Source of the DNA: Amycolatopsis coloradensis
Lineage (GTDB): Bacteria; Actinomycetota; Actinomycetes; Mycobacteriales; Pseudonocardiaceae
Reading direction: 5' to 3'
DNA length: 64,000 nt
Assembly: GCF_001953865.1 (NCBI RefSeq)
Contig: NZ_MQUQ01000015.1
Coordinates: 418,026-482,025, forward strand
Below, in pieces: positions 1-8,574 of this stretch (position 1 is its first letter; every line of letters begins with the position of its first letter). The position numbers and the translations under genes were made by a program. Below the pieces are notes generated by a model. The model had not been told where the DNA came from. It saw only the letters and a list, made by a program, of their open reading frames with translations, and searched no databases.

Positions 1-42
1 GCTGCTCGTCCGGTTGATCTCGAAGGAGTACGTCTTGCCCAT
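1..42 (-). CDS. SRPBCC-family protein, N-terminal fragment (cut by window edge)
   Basis: Read on the minus strand from the ATG at 42, the first 14 codons give MGKTYSFEINRTSS. This resembles the N-terminus of actinobacterial SRPBCC (polyketide cyclase/dehydrase-like) proteins, which often open with a similar beta strand and an R-T-S-S turn. The rest of the gene lies outside the window, so the family call rests on a short match only. The gene is divergent from the FUSC gene, with about 50 bp between the two starts. Confidence 0.5.
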   Translation of the reverse strand, partial: MGKTYSFEINRTSS

Positions 43-92
43 GTGGCGACGATAACCGCTCCAGCCGCCACGGATAAGTCAAGATAGGGGGC

Positions 93-2057
93 GTGAGCAC
101 GACGCGCCGCGAGATCGCCGCACCACATTGGCTGGTGCAGCTGCTCCGCAGCACGCCGGTTCCCATCCCGTGGAACATGGTCGCCCGCGCCGTCCTCGCA
201 CTGGCCGTCCCGCTCGCCGTCGGGTACGCGCTCGGCGACATCGGCGTCGGCGCGCTCGTCTCCACCGGCGCCCTCCCCACCGTCCTGTCCGAATCCGCGG
301 GCCCGTACCGCTACCGCGCCCGGCGGCTCGGCGGCGCCACCGCGGCCGCCGCCCTCGGTTACTTCGCCGGACTGATCACCGGCGGCATCCCCGCCGCCTC
401 CATCCCGGTCGTCGTCGGAGTCGCGGCGATGTCCGCGCTGATCAGCGCGGCAGGCAGCAACGCGTCGGTCGCCGGGCTCCAGATGTTCGTCTTCTGCGTA
501 CTCGGCACCGGCCAGCACGTCACCGGCCTGCGCGTCGAAATCCTGCTCGGCTACTTCTGCGTCGGTGCCGCCTGGAGCCTGCTCATCGCGCTCTCCAGCT
601 GGACCTTCCGCGCCACCAGCCCGGAACGCGGCGCCGTCGCCCACGTCTACGTCGAACTCGCCGCGATGCTGTCCGCGACCGACGAAGCCACCTCCCGCGT
701 CGCGCGTCACCAGCTCACGACCGCGATGAACACCGCCTACGACCGGTTGCTCACCGCGCGATCCTGGCTGTCCGGCCGCGACGCCACCTACCGGCAACTG
801 CTCAACCTGCTGTCGGCCAGCACCCCGGCCGTCGAGGCGTCGGTCGCGATGGTCAACGCGGGCCGCCGCGCCCCGGACGACGTGATCGACCACTTCATCG
901 CGACCTCGGCCGCCGTGCTCGCGAACCAGGACTTGCCGGAGCCTCCCGAAGCGCCCGAAGACGCCGATCCGGTCCTTGCCGCGCTCTACGCCGGGCTCGC
1001 CCGGATAGGCAAGGGCGACAACCGGAAACGGCGCGAGGTCCAGCCGTGGCACAAGCGCCTCCGAAGCTGGGCGGGTTCGCTCATCTCCGGCCCCCTCACC
1101 TGGTTCGCCGCGCTCCGCCTCACGCTGTGCGTCGCGATCGCCGAAGTCGTCGCGCTGTTCGTCCCGTTCGAACGCTCCTACTGGATCACGCTCACCGTCG
1201 GCATCGTCCTCAAACCGGACTTCGGCTCGGTGTTCGGCCGCGCGGTGCTGCGCGGGATCGGCACGGTGATCGGCGTCGGCATCGGCGCGGCCGTACTCGC
1301 CGCGGGTGGCGAGGGCTGGCTGCTGGTCCTGCTGATCGCCGTGTTCGCGGGCGGCGTCGCGGTCGGCAAGGTCCGCAACTACGGCATCCTCAGCGCCTTC
1401 GTGACACCGCTGATCATCCTGCAGATGGACCTCGCCAGCACCGGAAGCTGGGACGTCGTGCTCGCGCGGCTCGTCGACACCGTGCTGGGCTGCGCGATCG
1501 TCCTGCTCTTCGGTTACCTGCTCTGGCCGGGCAGCCGCCGCCCGCAGATCGGCGGACGGCTCGCCGAAAGCCTCGACAGCCTGGTGAAGTACGTCGACAA
1601 AGGACTCGTGCTCGCACCGTCGGGCGAAGCACGCCTGGAACGCTCACGCGCCCGCCGTCGCGCTTACCGCGCACTGGCCGACCTGCGGACCGCGTTCCAG
1701 CAGGTCGTCGTAGAACCCTCCGCCGCCGGACGGCAGGCCGTCGCCTGGTGGCCGGTGATCGCCGGACTCGAACGCGTCGCCGACGCCGTCACCGAGGTCG
1801 GCGTCACCCTCGGCGGCGGCGCCCCCGCACCGTCCGACGCCGACATCGCCCTCCTGACGGCCGCGCTCGCCGAACTCGCCGCCGCCGTCCGCGAAGAACG
1901 GGACCCGGCGGAGATGCCGATGCCCGACAACGAGCAACTTTCCGGCGTCGTCGACCAGATCGGAGCCGCCTTCGACGCCGTGCGAGGCCCCGACCTCGTC
2001 GAGCGCGCACCGCTGCGGCTGGTCCGGCGGTTCCTTCCGTACCACCGTCGCGCTTGA
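93..2057 (+). CDS. FUSC-family (aromatic acid exporter-like) membrane protein
   Basis: This 654-residue protein has the two-block architecture of FUSC/YccS-like proteins. A cluster of membrane segments spans about residues 28-170, a cytoplasmic stretch rich in charged helices spans 175-330, a second membrane cluster spans about 335-480, and a soluble C-terminal tail follows. The second block contains the typical 'ERSYWITLTVGIVLKPDFG' stretch of the FUSC_2 domain. Family members are proposed to export aromatic acids or other small organic acids, but no substrate can be assigned here. The start is a GTG at 93 with no strong Shine-Dalgarno site. The gene converges on the ATPase gene with a 3-bp gap. 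Confidence 0.85.
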   Translation: MSTTRREIAAPHWLVQLLRSTPVPIPWNMVARAVLALAVPLAVGYALGDIGVGALVSTGALPTVLSESAGPYRYRARRLGGATAAAALGYFAGLITGGIPAASIPVVVGVAAMSALISAAGSNASVAGLQMFVFCVLGTGQHVTGLRVEILLGYFCVGAAWSLLIALSSWTFRATSPERGAVAHVYVELAAMLSATDEATSRVARHQLTTAMNTAYDRLLTARSWLSGRDATYRQLLNLLSASTPAVEASVAMVNAGRRAPDDVIDHFIATSAAVLANQDLPEPPEAPEDADPVLAALYAGLARIGKGDNRKRREVQPWHKRLRSWAGSLISGPLTWFAALRLTLCVAIAEVVALFVPFERSYWITLTVGIVLKPDFGSVFGRAVLRGIGTVIGVGIGAAVLAAGGEGWLLVLLIAVFAGGVAVGKVRNYGILSAFVTPLIILQMDLASTGSWDVVLARLVDTVLGCAIVLLFGYLLWPGSRRPQIGGRLAESLDSLVKYVDKGLVLAPSGEARLERSRARRRAYRALADLRTAFQQVVVEPSAAGRQAVAWWPVIAGLERVADAVTEVGVTLGGGAPAPSDADIALLTAALAELAAAVREERDPAEMPMPDNEQLSGVVDQIGAAFDAVRGPDLVERAPLRLVRRFLPYHRRA

Positions 2058-2060
2058 ACG

Positions 2061-2678
2061 TCAGCCGATCCGGATGTGCTTCACGCTCGTCCACTTGCGA
2101 CGGACGAAGCCCCGCAGCGCGCTGTCCGTGTTCGGTTCGAGCGTCAGCCCCGCGGACGCGGCGATCCGGTCGGCGACCTGGGCGACGGTGAGTCGATCGG
2201 TCTGGATGTGCTCACCGAACTCCGCACCGCTCAGCCGTTTCAGGCAGAGGTCGAGCTTCGATACCGCGAAGCTCTCGTGCTTCGGCGGCACACCGCGCAC
2301 GGAGTGGACGACGCCGCGTTCGCTCAGCCGCCGCAACACGGTCTCGCGTTCGGCCAGCAGCGCGAAGTGACGGACATCGTGCCCGCGGTCCCGCAGTTCG
2401 CCGACGATCTCTTCGAAGTACTTCGGCTCGACCAGCGTCATCGGCACGACCACCACGCCGTCCTGTTCGCGGAGCAGCAAGTCGAGCATCTCGAAGACGC
2501 CCTGGCGCCACGCGGGCAGATCCTGGAAGTCGCCACGCAGCGCCCGCGGCAGCATCCGGTGCAGGCCGAAGCCCGCGACTTCGGGATCGGAAAGGACACT
2601 CCCGGGAAGGCGCCGACGCAGCTCGTGCGCGGTCTGCGTCTTGCCACCGCCGAACGGGCCGTTGATCCAGACGAGCAT
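2061..2678 (-). CDS. P-loop NTPase (AAA_33/kinase-like ATP-binding protein)
   Basis: The protein (about 205 residues) opens MLVWINGPFGGGKTQTA. The Walker A motif GPFGGGKT is within the first 15 residues, typical of small single-domain nucleotide or antibiotic kinase-like P-loop proteins in actinomycetes. A longer reading frame exists upstream, but the ATG at 2678 was chosen because the P-loop strand normally begins at residue 2-3. No lid or substrate motif allows a substrate to be named. It converges with the FUSC gene and is divergent from the small hypothetical gene starting at 2770. Confidence 0.75.
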   Translation of the reverse strand: MLVWINGPFGGGKTQTAHELRRRLPGSVLSDPEVAGFGLHRMLPRALRGDFQDLPAWRQGVFEMLDLLLREQDGVVVVPMTLVEPKYFEEIVGELRDRGHDVRHFALLAERETVLRRLSERGVVHSVRGVPPKHESFAVSKLDLCLKRLSGAEFGEHIQTDRLTVAQVADRIAASAGLTLEPNTDSALRGFVRRKWTSVKHIRIG

Positions 2679-2769
2679 GGACCCGACCATAGCGACGCAC
2701 CCCACCCGGATGGGGGAGGGTGAGCATCGTCTCGAACGCACGTTCGAGAAAGTGACGCATAATCGGGCC

Positions 2770-3114
2770 ATGCTCGATACTGGTGACACGTCGCCGCCGG
2801 GGCCGCGTCACCTGCACATGGTCCGGCCCAACCAGCCTGTTTGGGTCGATCTCAAGCTGGTGTACGCGGTCGGCCCGGCGAAGACCCGGCTGCCCGACGG
2901 CCTCGACCTGACCGCCACCGTCCCCGGCCTGCTGGGGATGTGGCGGGCGACGACGACGGGGCACTGGGTCGGCTGGGTGACCTTCCAGCTCGGCCCGGTC
3001 GGCCGGGGCGGGACCACGCATTCGCAATGGGTGCTCGCCGAGGCGCTCCGGCCACGCGAACAGCGGAACGCCTGGTCGGGCAGCTTCCCGTCCGAGCGAC
3101 GCGGACGGGGCTAG
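2770..3114 (+). CDS. hypothetical protein (114 aa)
   Basis: An ATG at 2770 opens a frame whose product starts MLDTGDTSPPGPRHLHMVRP and contains a Trp-rich stretch with two short beta-like segments near residues 65-85. I do not recognise a family. Codon use looks typical of the neighbourhood. The frame is cleaner than the overlapping alternatives and its stop overlaps the stop of the methyltransferase relic on the other strand. There is no signal peptide or membrane segment. It could be a small DNA- or ligand-binding protein, but that is not supported. Confidence 0.5.
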   Translation: MLDTGDTSPPGPRHLHMVRPNQPVWVDLKLVYAVGPAKTRLPDGLDLTATVPGLLGMWRATTTGHWVGWVTFQLGPVGRGGTTHSQWVLAEALRPREQRNAWSGSFPSERRGRG

Positions 3115-3455
3115 GGCTTGCGGCCGACACCGGCGAGGATGAGCGATGCGTTGGGCTCGGCGAAGGTGATCTCCGGCTCGGCCGGGCCGGCGTCCTCGGG
3201 GTGCCAGGCGATCGTCCAGGTCATGCCGGGCGGGATGAGCTCGAAGTCGCCGAACAGCGCCTTGATCTCGTCGTGCTTGCGCCAGATCACCGGACTGCTG
3301 TTGCGGTCGTACATCTCCTTGAGCTTGACCAGCGACTTGTCGTAGTGACTCGGGACGCCCTCGTCGGTGATGTGGGAAATGGCCAGGTACGAGCCCCGCG
3401 GCGCGAGTTCGCGGGACCGGGCGACGGAGGCGGGGCCGACATCGCCGCTGTCGCC
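3111..3455 (-). pseudogene. C-terminal relic of a SAV2177/DUF574-type SAM-dependent methyltransferase
   Basis: Minus-strand translation gives the last ~110 residues of this family. It includes the post-core stretch ELAPRGSYLAISH, then RNSSPVIWRKHDEIKALF and a typical C-terminus ending in GVGRKP. The upstream two thirds, with the SAM-binding glycine loop and the N-terminal 'ARVYDY' region, are absent. Beyond about 3455 the frame no longer resembles the family. A full-length relative is encoded at 11330-12178. This copy has no start codon and appears to be a truncated pseudogene. Confidence 0.75.
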
Positions 3456-4191
3456 GCTGCGGGGTCTCTATACGCCGCAACGAGGGGCCGGACTCGGCGA
3501 ACTCGATCACCACCACGCGCGACGCGGGCGGCGCCACGGTGGAGTGATCATCGGCATGTCCTGGTGGCACCACAAAACAAGAGGGGTCTAGTGTCGCCAT
3601 GTCGTCCTTCCGGGAATGGTTTCGAGTTCGGGCGACGGTGGCGCGGCTTTCTCCGCTACAGAGAGCCGCGTCGTTTCCGGTTCTCCCGCTGGCGCAAGTC
3701 TGGCATGCGTGGGATTGTGCGCGCGACTCCGGGTGCGGGTTCGCGGAATCTTCCGCAATGGATTCTTTCGAATATTCGATCGTAACTTTTTCGGGTGTAA
3801 TCCCTGGCCAGATAAGCGTGTCGACGTCGAATCCTGTACTCCGTAGTAGCCTGATCGAATATTCGCGCCTGTCTCCAATGGGTCCGGAATGACCATTCCC
3901 GCGAATCCGCTCATCCTATTTCTGGACACTTTCCGGGGCGTTGTCAACAATGGGCAAGAGAGGCGAAGATCGTCTCCGCGGATACAAGAAACCGCCATGT
4001 CGGCCCGATCGTGTCGGTGCCTTCGTCCCGTCCCGTGGACGGTGTTGACCGAGTGCCAGAAGGCGGCCACTATGGCGAGGTGTTCGTCACCTGGGAGTTC
4101 GCACCCCGCCGCACGGCGGGTGAAGGCGTCGCCGCACTGCTCCTGCGCCGTGGACGGCTGGGCTCGCCGCCCGCGTAACCGCATTTCCCGC
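3456..4191. other. gene-poor, comparatively A/T-rich stretch
   Basis: No frame here combines a plausible start, ribosome-binding site and recognisable product on either strand. The part from about 3700 to 4000 is visibly richer in A/T than the flanks (runs such as gaatattcg and aactttttcg), which suggests decayed or foreign DNA. One plus-strand frame ending at a TAA just before the hairpin at 4192 stays open for roughly 70 codons but lacks a start codon. It may be another gene relic. Confidence 0.4.
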
Positions 4192-4217
4192 GAAGGCCAT
4201 CCGCACAGATGGCCTTC
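4192..4217 (+). terminator. hairpin, probable transcription terminator
   Basis: The arms gaaggccatc (4192-4201) and gatggccttc (4208-4217) pair perfectly over 10 bp around a 6-nt loop and are followed by ttcgtc. It sits just upstream of the dioxygenase gene and probably insulates it from the relic region. The U-tract is poor, so efficiency is uncertain. Confidence 0.5.
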
Positions 4218-4255
4218 TTCGTCATCCCCGGAAATCGGAAACCCTGGAGCCGAGC

Positions 4256-5188
4256 ATGTCCGTAGAGCTGCCCGACCGTGTCCGCGTCCGCCCGGCGACC
4301 GTCCCCGACGGCGGAATCCTCGAAGGACCGCGCGTGCTGCGGCGCCTGCCGGAGGGTGTCGAAGAACGTCCTTACGAGCTGTTCGCGCCGCGTCCGCTGG
4401 GACGCGTGATCGGTGCCGAGATCGGCGGCGTCGACCTCGCCGAACCCCTGACACCCGCGCTCCAGGCCGAGCTGAACCGCGCGTTGCTGGAGTGGAAGGT
4501 GCTGTTCTTCCGCGACCAGCGCATCACCTCGGCGCACCAGCGCGCGTTCGCCGCCCACTGGGGTGAGCTGGAGACGAACCCGTTCATCCCGAAGGGGGAG
4601 ACCGAGGACACCACCCGGTTCACCCGGTCCGCGACCATGCCCGCGTTCGAGAACATCTGGCACGTCGACGTCACGTTCCGGCCCGCGCCGGCGCTCGGCT
4701 CGGTGCTGCGGCTGATCGAGGTCCCGCCGGTCGGCGGCGACACGATGTGGGCCGACATGGCCGCCGCCTACGACAACCTGCCGGAAGACGTCCGTGCCCG
4801 CATCGACGGGCTGACCGCGGTGCATGACTTCGTCCCCGGTTTTGCCCGCTTCTCCGACCCGGAACTGCTCCTGCGGCACCAGGACGCCTTCCCGCCGGTC
4901 GAGCACCCGGTCGTCCGCACGCATCCGGAAACCGGGCGGCGCACCCTGTTCGTGAACCAGGCCTTCACGACCCACATCGTCGGACTCGACCGCGAAGAGA
5001 GCGACAGGCTCCTGCGGTACCTCTTCAGCCGCGCGCACGTCCCGGAGTTCCAGGTGCGCTTCTCCTGGCGGCCCGGTTCGGTGGCTTTCTGGGACAACCG
5101 CGCCACGCAGCACTACGCCGTCAACGACTACCACCCGTACGCGCGAGTGGCCGAACGTGTCGCCATCGTGGGCGACCGGCCGTTCTGA
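4256..5188 (+). CDS. TauD/TfdA-family Fe(II)/2-oxoglutarate dioxygenase
   Basis: The product has 310 residues, about the size of TauD/TfdA enzymes (280-310). The facial triad is visible: H136-x-D138 in 'NIWHVDVTF' and the distal His at 286 in 'NRATQHYAVNDY', with the 2-oxoglutarate-binding Arg about eleven residues later (R297). The family hydroxylates sulfonates, aryloxyalkanoates or peptide-bound amino acids using O2 and 2-oxoglutarate. The substrate cannot be deduced because no sulfonate transporter or biosynthetic partner is adjacent. The ATG at 4256 follows a ggagcc Shine-Dalgarno site. Confidence 0.88.
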   Translation: MSVELPDRVRVRPATVPDGGILEGPRVLRRLPEGVEERPYELFAPRPLGRVIGAEIGGVDLAEPLTPALQAELNRALLEWKVLFFRDQRITSAHQRAFAAHWGELETNPFIPKGETEDTTRFTRSATMPAFENIWHVDVTFRPAPALGSVLRLIEVPPVGGDTMWADMAAAYDNLPEDVRARIDGLTAVHDFVPGFARFSDPELLLRHQDAFPPVEHPVVRTHPETGRRTLFVNQAFTTHIVGLDREESDRLLRYLFSRAHVPEFQVRFSWRPGSVAFWDNRATQHYAVNDYHPYARVAERVAIVGDRPF

Positions 5189-5250
5189 GCGGTCCCCGCG
5201 ACGGGTGATCGTCCGCGCGGGTCGCCCGGTACCTGTGTGACGATGAGGCC

Positions 5251-5475
5251 ATGGGCATCAACTTCGACGAATTGAAGAACAAGGCCACCGACACTCTCCG
5301 TGAGCACAACGACAAGATCGAGGGCGGCCTGGACAAGGCGGCGGAATTCGCCAAGTCCAAGTTCGGCCACGGCGCCCAGATCGACTCCGGCGTCGACAAG
5401 GCGAAGGGCTTCATCAACAAGTTCGACGACACCCCGGACAACCCGCCCCAGGATCAGCAGCGGCCCGGCCAGTAG
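5251..5475 (+). CDS. MT0933/Rv0909-like antitoxin-family protein
   Basis: This small (74 aa), highly charged, helical protein begins MGINFDELKNKATDTLREHN and carries the repeated 'DKAAEFAKSKFGH'/'DKAKGFINKFDD' pattern of the MT0933 antitoxin family (Pfam 14013). No toxin gene lies beside it, as is usual for this family in actinomycetes, so a role in a toxin-antitoxin pair is doubtful. It is followed 11 bp after the stop by a long palindrome shared with position 59531. Confidence 0.75.
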   Translation: MGINFDELKNKATDTLREHNDKIEGGLDKAAEFAKSKFGHGAQIDSGVDKAKGFINKFDDTPDNPPQDQQRPGQ

Positions 5476-5486
5476 TCCCTCGCAAG

Positions 5487-5538
5487 TCGTCCTCTAGTTG
5501 CGGTAGTTCACCTGCGAACTACCGCAACCAGAGGACGA
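5487..5538. repeat. long palindrome, copy 1 of a dispersed element; probable bidirectional terminator
   Basis: The arms 5487-5509 and 5516-5538 are 23 nt each with a 6-nt loop and pair at every position but one (A opposite C on the plus strand, U-G wobble on the minus strand). The core gttgcggtagttc reappears with the same mismatch at 59531-59591. The element lies between the convergent antitoxin-like and prephenate dehydrogenase genes, where it could terminate transcription from both sides. Confidence 0.8.
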
Positions 5539-5544
5539 AACGCA

Positions 5545-6513
5545 TCAAGAGACCTCGCCGATCGCGGTGTCGCCGTCGATCGCGGTGATCCGGCCACCGC
5601 GCTCGCCGAGGGCGATCAGGCCGTCCCGCGCGTCGGGAGCGGTCAGACTGACGCGCACCCCAGCGCGTTCCGCGTCTTTGTCGGCCGCAAACGCTTGCGC
5701 GCCCTCGTGACCGGCGTTGATCGTCACCGCGAGCCCACCCGTCGACGCCAGCGAACCCCGCGCGGCACCCAGCCGCCCGAGCGCCTCGTCGACGAGCGGG
5801 AGCAGCGCGTCCCGGTTGCCCTCGGTCATCGCCCGTACCAGCGCCGGGCTCGACCCGGCCACACGGGTGCCGTCCGTGTAGGACCCGGCGGCCAGCGACA
5901 TCGCCAGCGGCCCGCCCTGCGCGCCGATCGTGGCCAGGATGGCCGCGAAAATATGTGGCAGATGCGAGATCCGCGCGACCGTCTCGTCGTGCGAGTCCGC
6001 GGGCAGCGGCACGACGTGCGCGCCGACGTCGAGCACCAGTTGCGCGACTTCGGCCCAAGCCGTCAGATCGGTGTCGTGCTCGACGCCCAGCACCCACGCG
6101 GCCCTGCCGAACAGCGCCGGGTTGCTCGCCTTCCAGCCCGACTCCGCGGTCCCGGCCATCGGATGCCCGCCGACGAACTTCGCGTACGGCGCGCGGCGCC
6201 GGACGGCGTCGAGCACCGGGCCCTTCACGCTGGTGACGTCGGTGAGCACGCAGTGCCCGGCGACCCGCGAAACGGTCCGAAGCACGTCTTCGACCACGGG
6301 CAGCGGCACCGCGAGCACGATCATCGCGTCCCGTTCGGCCGCCTTGCCCAGCGCCGCTTCGACCTGCGTGGTGACGTCGAAACCCGCTCTGCTGGCCGCG
6401 TCCGCGTCAGCTTCGGAGGTCGCCGCCCCGAACGTGGTGCGGCCGATCGAGTTCGCCGCGCGCAGCAGCGAACCGCCGATCAACCCGAGCCCGATCACGC
6501 ATACGTCTCGCAC
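5545..6513 (-). CDS. tyrA: prephenate dehydrogenase
   Basis: The protein (322 aa) opens with a Rossmann motif, VIGLGLIGGSL, within the first 20 residues. It carries the family hallmark 'GGHPMAGTAESGW' near residue 120 and the helical C-terminal dimerisation half expected for TyrA. It oxidatively decarboxylates prephenate (or arogenate) in tyrosine biosynthesis. It is a monofunctional form without a chorismate mutase domain, and the C-terminus has no clear ACT-like stretch beyond about residue 290. The ATG at 6513 is the only start that preserves the glycine-rich loop. It is transcribed alone, convergent with the antitoxin-like gene. Confidence 0.88.
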   Translation of the reverse strand: MRDVCVIGLGLIGGSLLRAANSIGRTTFGAATSEADADAASRAGFDVTTQVEAALGKAAERDAMIVLAVPLPVVEDVLRTVSRVAGHCVLTDVTSVKGPVLDAVRRRAPYAKFVGGHPMAGTAESGWKASNPALFGRAAWVLGVEHDTDLTAWAEVAQLVLDVGAHVVPLPADSHDETVARISHLPHIFAAILATIGAQGGPLAMSLAAGSYTDGTRVAGSSPALVRAMTEGNRDALLPLVDEALGRLGAARGSLASTGGLAVTINAGHEGAQAFAADKDAERAGVRVSLTAPDARDGLIALGERGGRITAIDGDTAIGEVS

Positions 6514-6546
6514 AAGTGTTCATCCTGCCATCTGCGGGCCCACTCG

Positions 6547-8565
6547 TCAGAGAACAGCGGCCAGGCGCGTTCCCTGATCGATGGCCCGTTTGGCGTCCAG
6601 CTCCGCCGCGACGTCGGCGCCGCCGATCAGGTGCACCGGCACCCCGGCCGCCCGCAGGCCGTCGGCGAGGTCTCGCACCGGCTCCTGCCCGGCGCAGACG
6701 ACGACGTTGTCCACGTCGAGCACGCGCGGCTCGTCACCCACGGTGATGTGCAGACCGTCGTCGTCGATCCGGTCGTAGGTGACCCCGGTGAGCTGCTCGA
6801 CGCGTTTGGCCTTCAGTGCCGCCCGGTGCACCCAGCCGCTGGTCTTGCCCAGTCCCGCGCCGATCCCGGACTTCTTGCGTTGCAGCAGGAAGACCTGCCG
6901 CGGTGACGGCTCGACCTTCCGCTCGGTCAGCCCGCCGGCCGCGTGCTCGGGATCGGTGACGCCCCATTCGGCCATCCACGCGTCCAGATCGAGCGCGGGG
7001 GAGGTGGTGTGGGTCAGGAACTCGCTGACGTCCACGCCGATCCCGCCCGCGCCGATCACCGCGACCTTCCCGCCCACCGGCTTCCCGTGTTTCACGACGT
7101 CCACATAGGACAGAACCTTGGGGTGGCCGATCCCGGGCAGCGACGGCACCCGCGGCACCACGCCGGTGGCCAGCACGACCTCGTCGAACCCGGTGTCCAC
7201 GAGATCGGCGGCGGTCACCCGGGCGCCGAGGTGGACCTTGACACCGGTGACCTCCAGACGCCGCGTGTAGTAGCGGATCGTCTCCGCGAACTCCTCCTTG
7301 CCGGGGATCTTCCGCGCGATGCCGAACTGGCCGCCGATCTCGTCGTCGGCCTCGAACAGTTCGACGGCGTGCCCGCGTTCGGCGAGGCTGGTCGCGGCCG
7401 CGAGCCCGGCTGGACCGGCGCCGACGACGGCGACGCGTTTGGTCTTGCGCGTGGGTGCCAGGGTCAGCGTGGTCTCATGGCCCGCGCGCGGATTCACCAT
7501 GCAGGACACCGGTTTCCGCTTGAACGCGTGGTCGAGACAGGCCTGGTTGCAGGCGATGCAGGTGTTGATCTCGTCCTCGCGCCCGGTCTCGGCCTTCCGG
7601 ATCCATTCGGGGTCGGCGAGGAAGGGCCGCGCCATCGACACCAGGTCCGCGTCCCCGCCCGCCAGCGCCTCCTCGGCGACCTCGGGCATGTTGATGCGGT
7701 TCGACGTGACGACCGGGATCCCGACGTGCGGTTTGAGTTTCCCGGTCACCCACGTGAAGGCGGCGCGTGGTACGGACGTCACGATCGTCGGCACCCTCGC
7801 CTCGTGCCAGCCGATGCCGGTGTTGATGATCGTCGCTCCCGCCTCCTCGACCTCCTTGGCGAGCGCGACGACGTCTTCCCAGCTTTGGCCGCCCTCGACG
7901 AGGTCCAACATGGACAGTCGATAGATGATGACGAAGTCCTCGCCGACCGCTTCACGGGTTCGGCGCACGATCTCGACGGCGATCCTCCGCCGGTTTTCCG
8001 CGCTGCCGCCCCATTTGTCGGTGCGTTTGTTGGTCCGTTCGGCGAGGAACTGGTTGATGAAGTAGCCCTCGGACCCCATGATCTCGACACCGTCGTAGCC
8101 CGCTTCCTTGGCGAGGAAGGCGCAATCGGCGAACGCGCGGATCTGCCGCAGCACGCCATATCCGGAAAGGGCTCGCGGCTTGAAGGGGTTGATCGGCGCC
8201 TTGATGCCCGACGCGGAAACGCTCAGCGGATGGTAGGAATACCGGCCCGCGTGCAGGATCTGCAACGCGATCTTGCCGCCCGCCTCATGCACCGGATCGG
8301 TGAGTCGCTTGTGCGCCTCGGCTTCCGCGCGCGTCGAGAGCTTCGACGCCAGCGGCAGGAGCCAGCCGGTCCGGTTCGGCGCGAACCCGCCGGTGACGAT
8401 CAGCCCGACACCACCGCGGGCGCGTTCGGCGTAATACTCGGCCAGTCGCGGGAAATGCGCTTCCTTGTCTTCGAGGCCGGTGTGCATCGAGCCCATGATC
8501 ACCCGGTTGCGCAGGGTGGTGAAGCCGAGATCGAGAGGGGACAACAGGTTCGGGTACTGGCTCAT
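6547..8565 (-). CDS. fadH: 2,4-dienoyl-CoA reductase-type NADH:flavin oxidoreductase (FadH-like)
   Basis: At 672 residues this matches the FadH/old-yellow-enzyme multidomain layout. An N-terminal FMN TIM barrel (about 1-330) starts 'LLSPLDLGFTTLRNRV'. A cysteine cluster follows at about 332-350 (CIACNQAC...VSCMVNP) for a 4Fe-4S centre. A C-terminal FAD/NAD(P) half opens with VAVVGAGPAGLAAA, and a second Rossmann motif, VIGAGGIGVDVS, lies near 510. The enzyme probably reduces dienoyl-CoA or another enone. It lies 9 bp downstream of a PadR-family regulator gene on the same strand, so the two probably form an operon. Confidence 0.85.
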   Translation of the reverse strand: MSQYPNLLSPLDLGFTTLRNRVIMGSMHTGLEDKEAHFPRLAEYYAERARGGVGLIVTGGFAPNRTGWLLPLASKLSTRAEAEAHKRLTDPVHEAGGKIALQILHAGRYSYHPLSVSASGIKAPINPFKPRALSGYGVLRQIRAFADCAFLAKEAGYDGVEIMGSEGYFINQFLAERTNKRTDKWGGSAENRRRIAVEIVRRTREAVGEDFVIIYRLSMLDLVEGGQSWEDVVALAKEVEEAGATIINTGIGWHEARVPTIVTSVPRAAFTWVTGKLKPHVGIPVVTSNRINMPEVAEEALAGGDADLVSMARPFLADPEWIRKAETGREDEINTCIACNQACLDHAFKRKPVSCMVNPRAGHETTLTLAPTRKTKRVAVVGAGPAGLAAATSLAERGHAVELFEADDEIGGQFGIARKIPGKEEFAETIRYYTRRLEVTGVKVHLGARVTAADLVDTGFDEVVLATGVVPRVPSLPGIGHPKVLSYVDVVKHGKPVGGKVAVIGAGGIGVDVSEFLTHTTSPALDLDAWMAEWGVTDPEHAAGGLTERKVEPSPRQVFLLQRKKSGIGAGLGKTSGWVHRAALKAKRVEQLTGVTYDRIDDDGLHITVGDEPRVLDVDNVVVCAGQEPVRDLADGLRAAGVPVHLIGGADVAAELDAKRAIDQGTRLAAVL

Positions 8566-8574
8566 CGCTGGTCC

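Noticed and set aside
128..2191. Long Arg/Pro-rich frame overlapping the FUSC gene
   Set aside because: It is an out-of-frame shadow of the FUSC gene. The composition is an artefact of high GC, and the true frame has clear membrane segments.
5251..5475. Toxin-antitoxin pair
   Set aside because: No toxin frame lies next to the antitoxin-family gene. The neighbours are a dioxygenase and prephenate dehydrogenase.
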